64,000 bases of DNA from Amorphophallus konjac (lineage: Eukaryota > Streptophyta > Magnoliopsida > Alismatales > Araceae), in the NCBI GenBank assembly GCA_022559845.1, contig CM040124.1, positions 73,617,491 to 73,681,490 of the forward strand, given 5' to 3'. This document shows, piece after piece, positions 10,378 to 22,488 of the stretch. The first letter of the stretch is position 1. Every line of letters begins with the position of its first letter. The position numbers and the translations under genes were made by a program. The notes under the pieces are model-generated. The model worked only from the letters and a program-made list of their open reading frames with translations. It made no database searches and was not told where the DNA came from.

Positions 10378-12316
10378 TTGCGCACCCCTCCTTCTTCTTC
10401 TGTCAATCTTCAGTCAGGACGTTCTCTTTTACGCACCGTCAACCCATCTACCCCCACCAATTCCACGACCTTGCCGGCTCGCTCTCTTCTTACCCGCTTG
10501 CCACCCCCGCAACCTGCCACTTCTTCATCCATCACCAATCCCACACCCGCGCCGTCTAGGTCGCTCCTACTTCGCTCACCGCCAGCACCCGCTACCCCCT
10601 CTACCACTCCTACACCGGCAAGGGTTCCTCCATCACCAGTTCAACCACCTTTTGTGCCACGATCTCTCCTTATTCCACCACCTGCCAATGCTCCTCGCAT
10701 TCGGATATCCCTCCCTTCTCCCACGCCTCCTGCAGGGGCGCCTTCGTCAAATAATCCTCCTACGCCTCCCGCGGGGGCATCAGTGTTAAATGCCACCACC
10801 ACGTCTCCTACGGGGGCATCCCTTTCATTGAATTCCCCTTTGATATCCCCTAGCAGGGTTTCTGCTACCAACATTCCTTCTTCTTCTTCTAACCCTCCTC
10901 CTATTCTTGCCCCGACAGAGGCGCGTCAAGGCGTAGCGCCGCTCCGCAGTGGACGGATATTCCACCGTATTTTCCCACAGAGAGAGCTAGAGCCCGTGCA
11001 GGGGCCGCAAGGGCAGGAACAGGAACAAGAATCAGTGCCAGGGACTCAGTATGATCTGTTAAAGCACTTGGACCGCACTCCCGTCAGGATTTCTATTCTT
11101 GAATTGATCAAACGGTCCACCACTCATCAGCTGGCTTTAAAGGAATATTTGCAGAAGGTCATGGTCAACGAAGACATTCCGGTCGAGCAAATAGTTACAG
11201 TCTTGACACCTGCTAGCAGTCAGCCGGCAATCACCTTTCATGAACATGAGTTAGCACCTCTACCGGCAAGAAAATATGCCCTATGTATTACGGTTGATAT
11301 CAACAAAGTGGCCGTTAAGCAGTGTTTGTTAGACACCGGTGCATCCATCAATGTTTTGCCACCAAGCACTCTAAAGTTGTGCGGTATCCCTGAAAGCCAG
11401 ATTCGGCCATCTACTATTACTGTCACAGCATATGACAATACAAAGAAACCCCCCCTGGGTATGATTACTCTCAAAGTCAGTTTGGGTCCAGCCACCATTA
11501 CAGCAGATTTTCATATTCTGGATATGGATCCGACCTTTAATGGCATTCTGGGTCGCCCTTATATTCAGCAGCTTGACGCAGTGCCCTCTACAAATCATCA
11601 GTGTATTAAATTCCCCCACAAGGGCCGCATTATCAAGGTGACCAGTATGCCGATCCTGCCAGAGGAAGATATTTATGCAGCTTCATCAGTTCCTTCCATA
11701 TGGCCTGCCAACAAGCCGTTATTATCAGTGCTGGACATTCCCCACTCTCAGCCAATGCTATCTGAGACCGTCACAACGGTTGCTATGACGCCCTTGCCTT
11801 CTAAGGCGAAAAAAAAAGAAAAATATGACGAATACCCCCGGCTGGAACATTCTGTTGAAAATGGGGTATCAAGACGGCAAGGGCCTGGGCACCAATTGTC
11901 AGGGCAGGATTAGGCCCATTAAGCCGCAAAAATTGCTTGTACGAGGCGGCTTGGGCTATAAAGGGCCCGGTAAAAATGAAGAAGAGCCATGGGCTTTTAT
12001 GACTTCTACTTTAAAGCCAGATCGCCAGCCACTCACCTGGACATTGAAGACACATTTTGTCACGGGTGACATTCATAATGATGAGCAGACGACTATGATT
12101 ACTTCATTGCTGGATTGTCAGGATGTTCACGCCAGACAGTTTGCTCGTCATATTGCACCACTGGCTACCTACAAGGCCCTGGAGTCTTTAAGGCCAGACA
12201 AAAGAAGGAAAATGGACGATCCGGAATGTGATTGGTACAGGTGGTTCGACCTGAATAACATCACTATTTCTTTAAGCCGCCTGTTCATGCCGACAGATCC
12301 GAATGGCCGCCACTGA
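10378..12316 (+). pseudogene. Tat-1 protease with G-patch domain, frameshifted
   Basis: Aspartic protease that cuts the Gag-Pol polyprotein. 10378-11913 is open: a long proline/serine-rich linker, then CLLDTGASINVLPPSTLKLC with the catalytic DTG (about residues 316-322 of this frame) and the flap/ILGRPY block further on. Coding sense then moves to another frame (11825-12316) at a run of nine A (11809-11817). The second frame carries GWNILLKMGYQDGKGLG and further glycines, a clear G-patch (RNA-binding glycine-rich domain). Tat-2 has the same DTG plus G-patch order (44263-45006). Betaretroviral proteases also carry a G-patch; here it is read as a Tat feature. The A-run shift may be an indel or a slippage site. 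Confidence 0.85.
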
Positions 12317-12742
12317 TTCAAGAACTGATTGAGATGCCAGCTGTGATTGCAAATAAAAGACAGTTGCTAAGTGACTTTACAGATACAGGGGAGCCAGATG
12401 CCCCTTTTGAAGAAGGTTTTACCGTGGATAGGCTGTGGGCCGGCCTCTTTTCCCTCACTTCTGTGCATCCATCTTTGCTGGCTTCTTTATATTCCCGTTG
12501 GTTTGGTCACGTGCCACGACCACCACCGATCATAATCAACTTGTCTCCCGATTCAATTCAGATTTCCCTCCCGATTCCTCCTTCGCTCCGCGAGCGATTT
12601 TCCACACTCTCCATCTCGCCCCCGCGAGGGCCATCACTAATTGAAGCTTTCTCTGATCTTGCAATTTCCATTCACCCTGCTATTCTCCCTTCACATTGCT
12701 TTCTACTTGGAAAAGAAAATAAAAATGAAGAAAAAGATATAA
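12317..12742 (+). other. Linker between Tat-1 protease and RT, possible intron region
   Basis: An open frame (12334-12792) encodes a low-complexity proline/serine-rich segment with no recognised domain and no similarity to the matching stretch of Tat-2. Ogre elements carry an intron between pro and RT. A donor-like word GGTAAGTC occurs at about 12855, but no convincing intron could be placed by eye. Confidence 0.35.
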
Positions 12743-13954
12743 ATGAAAAAAAACGCCGATTTTCCAACTTTCCAATCCTCCATTTCTATTGAGGAGACCT
12801 CCTATCTTTCTCCCGAGTGCGTCCCGACCCAGGGGCCGCTCTTCCAAGATTTCTTGGTAAGTCTTTTCTCCCCCTCCGGTGAGGGGTCCTCCCCTGTATC
12901 ACCTCCTGTATCCACTTTTTCACCTCCTTCTTTCCTTTCTAATCAGCCTAGTTGCTCTTCTTCTTCGTCTTCCTCTTCTTCTAATAAAATTCATGGGGTA
13001 GATTCACACAAGAAGGCCAAGGGTAAGCAGATTCCTCGCAGATTTTTGTTGGAGTTGGCCATCAGATGCCAAGCTTGTTTAGCAATCCCTGAGTTTGTGG
13101 AAGATCCACTTATCCTGCCAGAGTTAGGATTTGAAGATGTTGCTGCTTCATATGAGGGTTTGGGCGTTTATGAAATCATGAATGATGAAGACCCTATTGA
13201 AGAGGGGGAAGAAAGTTACGAAGACTATGAGGACGAGGCTGACGCCTTTGCTAGTGGCATAAGAAGATTTGACGAACCATCAGCCTCTGTAGAAGAGCCA
13301 ACCAAAGAAATCAATCTGGGTACCGAGGAAGACCCTAGGATTGTCCTCATTAGCAAGAATTTGCCGCCCTCCGAAGAGGAGGCGATCATTTTAGTTCTTC
13401 AAGAATACAAGGACACGTTCGCATGGAGCTATGAAGATATGCCTGGATTAGACCATGCGCTCGTTGAACACCGCCTTACACTTAAGCCAGGGTCTGTACC
13501 GGTCAAACAACGGTTGAGGCGTTTTCACCCTAACATGGCTTTGAAGATGAAAGAAGAGGTCGACAAACTCCATAAGGCTAGATTTGTTAGAGTCGTCCTC
13601 TATCCCAATTGGGTGGCTAACATTGTTCCGGTTATGAAGAAAGATGGGAAAGTTCGGATTTGCATAGACTTCCGGGACCTCAATCGGGCGTGTCCTAAGG
13701 ACGACTTCCCCCTCCCTCATATTGATGTTCTAATTGATAACACGGCAGGATTTGAGACTCTCTCTTTTATGGATGGCTTTTCAGGTTACAATCAAATTCG
13801 TCTGTCTGAAGAAGATCAAGAGAAAACATCATTCACTACACCATGGGGTACATATTGCTATGTGGTCATGCCCTTCGGACTTAAGAATGCTGGAGCCACC
13901 TACCAGAGGGCTATGATGGCGATTTTTCATGACATGATTCATATTTATATTTAG
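12743..13954 (+). pseudogene. pol: Tat-1 reverse transcriptase, N-terminal part, ends at nonsense codon
   Basis: RNA-dependent DNA polymerase of the element. The open frame has an acidic region, then LPPSEEEAIILVLQEYKDTF, WSYEDMPGLD, the RT fingers (HKARFVRVVLYPNWVANIVP, KVRICIDFRDLNRACPKDDF), SFMDGFSGYNQI, and FTTPWGTYCYVVMPFGLKNA. The frame stops at TAG 13952-13954, two codons before the YVDD active-site motif; Tat-2 has a glutamate codon at this place, so GAG to TAG is likely. Downstream coding continues in the same frame. Confidence 0.9.
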
Positions 13955-16111
13955 GTGTATGTGGATGACCTGGTAGTGAAGTCAAGGACAAGGATTGAGC
14001 ATCCTGGGGTTCTAGCTAAGGTTTTACAGAGATCTCGAGAATATCAATTGAAAATGAACCCCAAGAAGTGCGTATTTGGCGTTTCTTCAGGAAAGCTGCT
14101 TGGATTCATTGTCAGCAAGAGGGGAATTGAAGTTGATCCCAACAAGGCAAAGGCCATTAGAGACATGCCTCCTCCCAAGAATTTGAAGGAAGTTCGAGGA
14201 TTAATCGGGAGGTTGCAATTTATTCGCCGCTTTGTCTCCCAGCATTCACAGAGATGTAGGCCGTTTCACGAGCTCACTAAGCCGGGAGTCAAATTTGAAT
14301 GGGATGACAAGTGTCAGGCAGTCTTTGACGGATTAAAGGATTATTTGGCCAATCCTCCTGTCCTGAGGCCGCCAGTTCCAGGCAAATCACTTGTTCTTTA
14401 TGTTTCAGTCCTGGATGACTCTGTAGGTGCTGTTCTAGCTCAAGTGGATGAGGAAGGTAAGGAGAGGGCAGCATACTACTTGTCTAAACTCCTTAACCCC
14501 TGTGAGCAGAGGTACTCAGCCATGGAGAAGACTTGTGCAGCTTTGGTTTGGGTAGTTCAGAAATTAAAACACTATTTCCTAGCTCACGAGGTTCACCTCA
14601 TTGCACGCATGAACCCAATTAAATTCCTCCTTGAAAAATCTGTCCTCACTGATCGATTAGCACGCTGGCAAAGCTTCCTTTCTCAATTTGACATCACTTA
14701 CATTCAGCAAAAAGCTATCAAAGGTTATGCCATTGCTGAACATCTTGCTCACCACCCTCTCCCCCGCTTTGATCCTGTCAATTCAGAGTTCCCAGATGAA
14801 GAATTAATGTCCGTTAATCAACCCCACGATCCTATGTGGACATTACATTTTGATGGAGCTCTTAATTCTCAAGGAAGAGGGATCGGCATGGTTCTTTTAA
14901 CACCTGAAGGGGTCACCATTCCATTTGCTGCTCGGCTCACTTTCCCCGTCACCAACAATATAGCTGAGTATGAAGCTCTTTTGGCCGGTCTTCAAACCGC
15001 TCATCGATATGGCGTCACCCATTTGAGGATTGTCGGTGATAGTCAGCTCATTTTGCGCCAGGTGTTGGTCAAGTGTCGCACTATCAATCCTAAGCTCAAG
15101 CCCTACCAGGAACTCGCTTCAGCTTACGCCAAACTCTTCACCAAATTGATCTTTGTTCATGTCCCGCGTAGCCAGAACATCTTGGCTGACGCACTTGCTT
15201 CTTTAGCTTCCGCTTTAGTTTTCCCTCCTGAGCATGATTTTCATGTCCCCCTGATTCATCAGCGTGATACTCCAGCTATTAAGGATCGTGCTTTTCTCGA
15301 TATTAGGGATCAGGTGCTTGAGAAAGTTAAGCAGAAAGAAGCTCTCAAAGGCAAAGAGGTCATGCTTTTAGACTGGGAAGAAGAGTTGGCTGACGAAGAA
15401 AAACCTTGGTATTATGAGATTGCCAGGTATTGCAATGATCAGTCCTATCCCGAAGAAGCCACTGTAGAAGAAAAGAAAGCAATCAGAAGAGTGGCTCAAC
15501 GTTATGCTTTGGTTGGAGGTGTGCTCTACAGAAGAGGGCTCACCGGTGTTTTATTGAGATGCCTCGATGATGATGAATCTTGGAAAGTTGTGGAAGAGGC
15601 GCATTCTGGTGTGTGTGGTGGTCATGTGAACAGCCAGATGCTAGCTAAGAAGATTCTTAGACTAGGGTTCTATTGGCCCACTCTAGAAGAGGATTGCTCT
15701 ATCTACGTTCGTAGGTGTGTTAAGTGCCAACTGCACGCCGACAAGATTCATTCTCCTGCTTCTTCACTCCATCCTACGTCCTCCCCATGGCCTTTTTCCA
15801 TGTGGGCTTTTGACATCATTGGACCTCTTGGTGACTCGAATCTCCTCACGAAGCAAAAGTCGTTCATCCTGACGGCAACGGAGTACTTCACCAAGTGGGC
15901 GGAAGCAGAAGCTTACGTGAAAATTAAAGCGTCAACCGTCTGTAAATTTATCATGAAGAACATTATCACGAGGTTCGGGATCCCGAATACCATCGTCACC
16001 GACAATGGACCTCAATTTATCTCTGCAACAGGTACAACATTGCATTGCATCATTCTTCTCCCTATTATCCGCAGGGCAATGGCCAAGCAGAGGCCACTAA
16101 TAAAACCGTGA
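13955..16111 (+). pseudogene. pol: Tat-1 RT palm, RNase H, archaeal-type RNase H, integrase N-terminus and core
   Basis: A 2.1-kb open frame starting at YVDDLVVKS (RT catalytic aspartates). Then SGKLLGFIVSKRGIEVDPNK and RNase H (LVLYVSVLDDSVGAVLAQ, AAYYLSKLL) to about residue 250. A second RNase H of archaeal type follows at about 290-440 (TLHFDGALNSQGRGIGMVLL, NNIAEYEALLAGL, GDSQLILRQV, ADALASLAS), diagnostic for the Tat clade. Integrase begins near 560 with the HHCC zinc segment (EAHSGVCGGHVNSQ..CVKCQ), then the D,D part of the core (FDIIGPLGD, TDNGPQF). After TDNGPQFISAT the reading is lost by a deletion of about a dozen codons with a frame change, compared with Tat-2 at the same place. 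Confidence 0.92.
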
Positions 16112-16647
16112 TCAAAATTGTTAAGAAGACGTGTGAGGCTAGTAAATTTGCGGACTAGCCAGACAAGCTGGTTGAAGCTCTTTGGGCCTACCGCACTTCC
16201 ATTCGAACTCCCACTGGGTAAACTCCTTTCGCCCTTACTTATGGAATGGAGGCAGTAGTCCCTTATGAGATTCGTATTCCCTCTCTGCGAGTACAATTGG
16301 ACAAGGAGCTCTCTATTGATGAGCGTCGTGATTCACTCCTTGCCCAGTTGGAACTCCTTGACGAGAAGCGTCTGGTCGCCGCTGAGCATGCGCGCGTTTA
16401 TCAAAACAGGCTCTCACGTTTTTATCAAAAGAAGGTAATTGAGAGAAAATTTAAGGTCGGTGAAATGGTAATCAAAAGAATTTTTGTAAAACCCGGTGGC
16501 CCTCGTTCAAAGCTCCAACCAAATTGGGAAGGGCCGTTCGTCATAAAAAATGTTTATCCTGGCAATGCTTATAAACTGGTTAATGCTGAAGGAGAGGAAT
16601 TGACTCACCCATGGAATGGTTTGTATATCAAGAAATATTACCCCTGA
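16064..16647 (+). pseudogene. pol: Tat-1 integrase C-terminal part, other frame
   Basis: In a second frame the integrase core resumes (YYPQGNGQAEATNKT), passes TAG at 16156-16158 (Trp in Tat-2) and TAA at 16219-16221, then is open from 16246 (MEAVVPYEIRIPSLRVQLD) through the GPY/F-like end (GPFVIKNVYPGNAYKLVNAEGE) to TGA at 16645. Integrase inserts cDNA into the chromosome. The TAA at 16219 is found at the same codon in Tat-2 (40134-40136). Confidence 0.85.
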
Positions 16648-18179
16648 ACAAAAATCCAAACAAAAATTGAAAACTTCATAAAAATCCAAAGAAAATAGAA
16701 ATCTCCCAAATAATCCAAAAAAATCGAATATTTTCAAAATCAAAACAAAAAAGTTTTCTTTCATGGTTTTCCTTTTGGGTCGACATGGCATACAAGGGTC
16801 CACGGTCCGAAAGGTCAAAATTCAGAATCCATTCATCAGTCTTGCTAATTTAAAATGGGGGTTGACCCCGCACACATTACACACTTTACTCTTGAGCTCA
16901 AGCAGTGCCAAATCTGATGGAAAGTCGAAACCGGACTAAAGGCGAAAGACGATATCCATTCTTTTCTTCTTCGGCCCACAAGGGAGGAAGGGAGGTCTCG
17001 AGGTAGACACGCCAAGCCTATCCGCCGCCCTAGTAGGAGGAAGTCAGGGCCCAAAAGGGAACAAATGCCACAATAAGCCCAAGTACAATTAGGTTTTTTT
17101 TATCAATGCAAATCAGTCTCGAAGTGAAAGTCAAATGGTGAAAAGAAAAGCATGTCAAGAGGGCAAAGTCCCCGCAAGGAAAACCTTGGGCGTATGCATG
17201 CAATATGAAAAGAGGCAAAAGGCAACAAAACGTCCCTACGCCAAAGACCGAACCCCAACAGGCATAGGGTAGGGGAGGTAGCTTTGCCTCAGGCATCTCT
17301 GAATCTTTTGTGGGCTTCCTTATATCTTCTCTTTTATTTTTGGAAAAGTCATGAACCAGCAGAATGGTCGAGACAAACCGAAGAGAATGCACTGCACGAA
17401 ATCTTGTGTATAAGTTTAATTATATGCACGCCAATCCCCCTTTTAATTATTCAAGAAAGGTTAATGGATCTTAGATGATGACCAAGTAGGGCCCACCACC
17501 TTAATGGCTTTATCAGCCTGATTTGGGAAGAATAAAATTAACGCCTTTGTTCAAGGCGCGTTCATGTTAATTCACGCCTCGCTTAAAGTCTCTTATTAAA
17601 AAAATAACGCCTCTGGGAAGGTCGTGTTTTCAACAAAATTCAAAAATCTTTTCAAATTCACACCGCCTCCGAGGGCGTCTTTTACTAGAGTAACGACCTA
17701 ATCTAAGGCGTGTTTTTCAGAAAATCCCAAAAAAAAATATAGATAATGAAAAGAACAAAAATAAATTCTTCATGTTGCATGAATTGCACTCTTGCCTGGA
17801 CATCTTTTAATTATTGTTTGCATATGTGTGATTGCATGAGGCATCTCCCAGTTTTGGTTATTTCATTTTGCCTTATTTAATTAAAGGCTTGGCCCCTTGA
17901 CCCATTATTAAGGTCAGAATATTGACACCCCTTGCTCGCCGGGCAAGGGGCCAAGTCGAACAGATGAATTAACCTGTTTGTTCAAGTGAAAACTGCAGCT
18001 GCAGATACAGGGCAAAGTAAAGCAAACACGAGGAACGTGGAAAGAAAAAGTACACAAACACAAGTCCACAACCACACAAGTGCTCAGGTAACAAAAGCTC
18101 AAATCTCATATATATATATATATATCATCATGTCTATCATGTACAGGTGTGAGGGTGGAGGAGTACAAGTATAAAACTC
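16648..18179 (+). other. Tat-1 region between integrase and antisense gene A
   Basis: No credible gene on either strand. 16655-16755 is an A-rich degenerate microrepeat (AAAATCCAAA..) which, reverse-complemented, resembles the repeat after the Tat-2 integrase (38703-38930). 17540-17716 holds about five CpG dyads (ACGCCTTTGTTCAAGGCGC, ACGACCTAATCTAAGGCGT, ACGCCTCTGGGAAGGTCGT). 18106-18125 is an (AT)n microsatellite just past the end of gene A. Confidence 0.55.
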
Positions 18180-21100
18180 TCAGCTCTCGCCTCCACCCTC
18201 CTCTGCTCTCCTACTCTCAACCTCCTCCTCACCGTCCCGAGCTGGCGCTGGTGGAGGAGGCATAGGCCCCCGTGAAGAAGCCGGAACCCGAACGTGTCCC
18301 CCTGTCTCGCTCCTCTCTCGGAGGGAAGAACCCGCCACGAAGGTGGAGCTGGTGAAGGAGTACTCCGCAGCCCGTGCTCGCTCACGGCCTCGCTGCAACC
18401 GCTCCTCGGACACTCGCAGCCGCTCCTGAGAAAGGATCAACTGGGTCCTCGAGTCGGCTAGCTCTCGCTCCCGTGCTGCCACCTGCTCCTGGAACCGGGC
18501 ACGCTCCGCCTGCTGAAGCTCAAGGAACTGGGCACGCTCCGTCTGGTGCTCCTCTTGCTCTCGGGCACGCTCCCGCCTCTCCAACTCAAGAGCCACCCGC
18601 AACTCGGCCACGTCCTGAGGAAGCTCCTCCCGCCGCCTCACAGAGCGCTCCAACTCAGTGATCCGCTGCTCACGGATCGCCAACTCGGTACGTGCCGCCC
18701 GTAGCTGAGCAGCCTGCAAACAGGTAAACAAATCATCAGCTCCACAGTTCAATAATTCATGAAATGAAATAACAACATGTGGCTGAAGGTAGATCACACA
18801 CCTGAGAGTTCGTCATGCGGAAGCCCTCATCCACACAAGTCAGGGCTGCTCGGAGCTCCTCGGCCTGCAAAACAAATTTCATCAGTGCACAATTTATATC
18901 TAATCATTATTTGAATGAGGTTTTGAGTTCAGAATTTACCCGTGAAGCAAGGTCGCGCTCCGCTGCCTCAGCTCGCGCTATCGCGCTGGCCAGCTGCTCT
19001 GTTAGTGCAGTCACCTCTGCACTAGGCCCCCTCGAGCTGGAGGCCTCCCCCAGATCTCTCCTCACTGCTCCCTGCTGGGCACGCTGCATTCATTAAGACC
19101 GTCAGTGGCTAATCATTAATTCAACAAAAATTCATTTGCATATAGGAATAATTTAAACACTCACCAGGGTCTCCAGGTCTGCCCGTGTGGCGGCCAGCTG
19201 GTCCTCCAGGCCGTGTAGATGGGCTTGGGCATCCATAGCCGCTATATCTCGCGCATCCTGCATTCATCATAATTTAGTTGCATAATAGACATGTATAAGC
19301 ATCGGCATTTAGAAATAATTGCATCCATACATACCCCTAAGACCTTCATCTGAGGTCTGCCGGCGTGAACCTCCCAGTAGCGTCGGAGATACTCGGAGCT
19401 GTCTATCACCTGGGAGGTGACTCGGGTCCCGCCTCGCTGCCAGTCTCCGTACTGCTCCGCGAACCGTACCTTCCAGTCGATCGCCTTGGTGCGACCGCGG
19501 GTCTTCTTTCCAATGCCTCGAGGCTCCCCGACCTCGATCCATTCCTGGTGCAAGCCCAGGGTCCTCATCACCAACCTGAGCCGTAACGGCTCGATCTCGC
19601 TCAGGCAGTGCAGCCACAGCTCACGCCCAAAGCGAGGTCGCCCCGATACGACCCAAGGTTGGCCCTCATCCGTCATATCCTCGTAAGGCCTCCACTGCAC
19701 CTGCATTCATACATATCATTATCATTTCATCATAATCAATTCAAATCAACTCAAAAGAAATGCATATCATTTATTCATACATACCAGCGAGGGAGGGAAG
19801 TCGCGGAACTCTCTCCGTAGAACCCACAACTCGTAGTCGAGTGGGGCACCGAAGACGACTGGTAACCAGCGTCGCGCCAGAGGGAAGGATCCCTCAGCTC
19901 CCGGCCGTGGGTCGACGCGCCCCATCGGCATGTATAGGTGGCTCCACACCTGTATCCATGCATTGCATTAGTAAGGCATTCATTTGCATGAAAAGAAAAG
20001 GAAAAAAAGGAAAATAAATACCTGAAGAAAAGGTGAGAAGCCACTGACGGTCGTCTCACGTCCTGTCCCCGTGGACAGGTCCGCCAGCAGGTGTGCCAGC
20101 AGCGCTGCACCCCAAGCGTAAGTGCCAACTGTCTCCAGGTCCTCAAGGATGCCCAAGAAGCGGCAGTTGATGACGTCGGCTTTCGTCCCCAGCAATAATC
20201 TCCCGAGCAGCAGCAGCAGGAACCTCCTCAGGTCTCGATCCGCTCTCTCATGGTCAGTCGGGTCCTGGCAGCATACCGCTCTCACCCCGTCAGTCAGCCT
20301 CTGTGCAAACTCACCTAAGGTCTCCCCTGACCTGTGCCTGGCATCTCCTAAACCCATCGCCGTAGTTAGGTCTGTACGGAAGATGGTCCTACACTCGCTC
20401 GATACCTCATAGACCATAACCAGCCCTAGTAACCTCTGGGCCATCTCCGTGTAGTCAGGATAGGTGAACCCACTCACAGCCTCACCATCCACCCTCAACC
20501 CTGTAATCCTAGTCACATCCTCTAGGGTAGGAACCATGTGCCCCCAGGGCATCAGGAAGGACCGGCTCACCCTATCCCAACGTTCCCGTAAAACCTGGAT
20601 AAGCGCTAGGTCGGGTCTAAATGGCTCAATGGATAGGAAAGCCCTGAACCCCATAGCATCTACCCTAACTCTCTGGAAGTCGGGGAGACCCTGATATGCT
20701 GCCCAGACCATGACCCATGAGATACGGGTCCTCATCAGCCCCTGCACGCATTAAAAGAGAAGAATTTTGCTTAATTGTTTGGTTAATCATGTGTAATTGC
20801 ATTTGGTTTTGCCTGGGCATTGATTTTAATGTTTTGGAAGTCACGACCCTCCTCAGGTCGTTTCTTAGTAAATTCATGCCCCTAAAGGGGGCGTTTTTTC
20901 TAATTTTGGTTTGACGTAACGTCTTGGCTGAGGGTGTTTTCCATCTTTGAAACGCCTTTGTGAAGGGCGTGAACATGTTGTTAATTTCTAAAATCCTAAA
21001 ATGTTTTTCAAATCACGCCTTCGGATGGGGCGTTTTCCATTTGGGACCGTTCAGTTTAAATAGAGAATTAATGAAGAAACGCCCTCTGGTTTGGGCGTTT

Positions 21101-21804
21101 CTTGTTAAAATCACGCCCTGGTGAGGGGCGTGGATTTCACGATTTTCAGATAATTCAAATAAAAATGACAGCATGCGAAATAATTAATGAAAACATTTAA
21201 TGGGCATGGAATTAATGGAAAATCATAATTTTGAAGAAACGACATTCTGCAGGGCGTTTGTCATGAGGGTTAATTAATTTTCAGAAAAATAAAAGGATTT
21301 TACGCCCTGGGGCAGGGCGTTTCATTTGTGAATAACGCCCCCACGGGAGGCGTCTCTTTTCTGAGTTGCAGAACTCGTGCCCGAGGGCTATGGAAATCAG
21401 GAAAAAAAATAAAATGAAAATAAAATAAAATAAAAATGGAATTGGGGAGGGGAACCTACCTTTTTGTGCTTCTGGGGCTGTGGTCGAGGCAGTGGCCGTC
21501 TGGGCCGCCGGAGTTGACCCCGGGGAGCAACCGCCGCCGTGGGCGGTGGTCCGCCGTCTTCTCCTTCTTCATCTTCCCCTTCTTCATCTTCGTCTCCTTT
21601 TTCTTCTTCTTCTCCACCTTCGTCTTCTCCTCCTTCTTCTGTTGCTTCACCTGCTGCTCCTTCGGCCTCGTCAATGCCGGCCACCACCGGTTCTTCTTCA
21701 ACGGCCACGACGGCGAGCTCCTCCACGGCGATTTCTTCCTCTTGGGCGTGGACGGCGTCGAGATCGACCACCTCTGGGGCACTCACCCTTTGGCGTTTGG
21801 CCAT
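18180..21804 (-). CDS. Gene A: intact 8-exon PMD-type gene antisense in Tat-1
   Basis: Coding exons on the minus strand: 21804-21460, 20741-20022, 19949-19785, 19700-19335, 19257-19165, 19083-18940, 18864-18802, 18713-18180. All seven introns have GT and AG ends (GTAGGT, GTATTT, GTATGT, GTATGT, GTGAGT, GTAAAT, GTGTGT donors; CAG acceptors), all are phase 0 and every exon is a multiple of three. The product is 809 aa without a stop. Residues 1-115: start MAKRQRVSAPEVVDLD, a strongly acidic stretch, then a basic RRPRRPLPRPQPQKHKK end (possible NLS). Residues 116-530: plant mobile domain type (LRERWDRVSRSFLMPWGHMV followed by TLEDVTRITGLRVDG; later LPVVFGAPLDYELWVLRREF). Residues 533-780: coiled coil rich in E, R, L, A (about 20 to 50 residues per exon). 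PMD proteins (MAIN/MAIL type) are nuclear factors in silencing and splicing, and many copies ride on transposons; the function here is unknown. Alternative: the second exon could start its own ORF at 20735. Confidence 0.85.
20742..21459 (-). other. Gene A intron 1 with ten CpG dyads
   Basis: An intron of 718 bp, by far the longest of gene A (others are 72 to 88 bp). At 20842-21356 it contains about ten dyads, for example ACGACCCTCCTCAGGTCGT, ACGCCTTTGTGAAGGGCGT, ACGCCTTCGGATGGGGCGT, ACGCCCTGGTGAGGGGCGT and ACGCCCCCACGGGAGGCGT, nearly all 19 bp. The coding exons contain none that I could see. Confidence 0.7.
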
Positions 21805-22488
21805 GGCTGGGGCTAGGAGAGAAAGAGAGATTGGGGGAATGAGAGAAGAGGATGGGAGTTTGAGAGAGAGGCTTCGGGGGGGGGGGGGGGGCTTCGGTTA
21901 GGGTTTGTTGGGGAGAGAATGAACGAGAGGAGGAAGAAGAAGGGGGCTGATGACTTTTGGGTTTCGAAAAGAAGACACGCCCTTAAGGAAGGCATTTTTA
22001 ATGGAATTCACGACCATTCGTTGGGCATTTTCTAAAAATAGACGACGTTTATTAGGGCGTTAACTTGTTTTGCATGGGAAACGATAACCGTCGTCAGACG
22101 CATTGAATGGGCGTTGATTGATGAGATGAAAGTCATCATTGTTGGCTTAGAGTAACGCCTCTGTTGAGGGCGTGTTATTCTTGAGAAGTGACTAAGGAAA
22201 AGGCGTTAGTTTTGATGATTCAACGATTATATTCTTTGGGGTTTGAACCTATTCATGCCTTGTTTGAAGTCGTTATTTAAGTCACGCCCTCTTGTGCAGG
22301 CGTCAAATATGGAAGATGGGCCGATTGAGGCGCCTTGAGGTAAGGCGTTTATTTTTGAATTCACGGCGTTCTTTGAGGCGTTATTTGCAACAGAAACGCA
22401 GGTTTTGGATGATTTTGATCATAATCACAGTGATAATTGGCTCAATCAGAAAGCAATCTTTATTATTTGAAAGAAAGGATTACAATGC
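21805..22488 (-). promoter_or_regulatory. Region between antisense genes B and A: leader/promoter of A, dyads
   Basis: Immediately upstream of the gene A ATG the minus strand is pyrimidine-rich (CT runs, C14 tract at 21878-21892), like a plant 5' leader. No clear TATA box was found. 21977-22376 holds about six CpG dyads, some degenerate (ACGCCTCTGTTGAGGGCGT clear). The region also contains the 3' end of gene B, which stops at 22489. Confidence 0.45.

Noticed and set aside
18374..18661. Plus-strand ORF of 95 codons
   Set aside because: Shadow of gene A exon 8; composition mirrors the E/R-rich coiled coil on the other strand.
21436..21901. Several long plus-strand ORFs over 21436-21901
   Set aside because: All lie over the acidic, low-complexity exon 1 of gene A, whose complement stays open in many frames.
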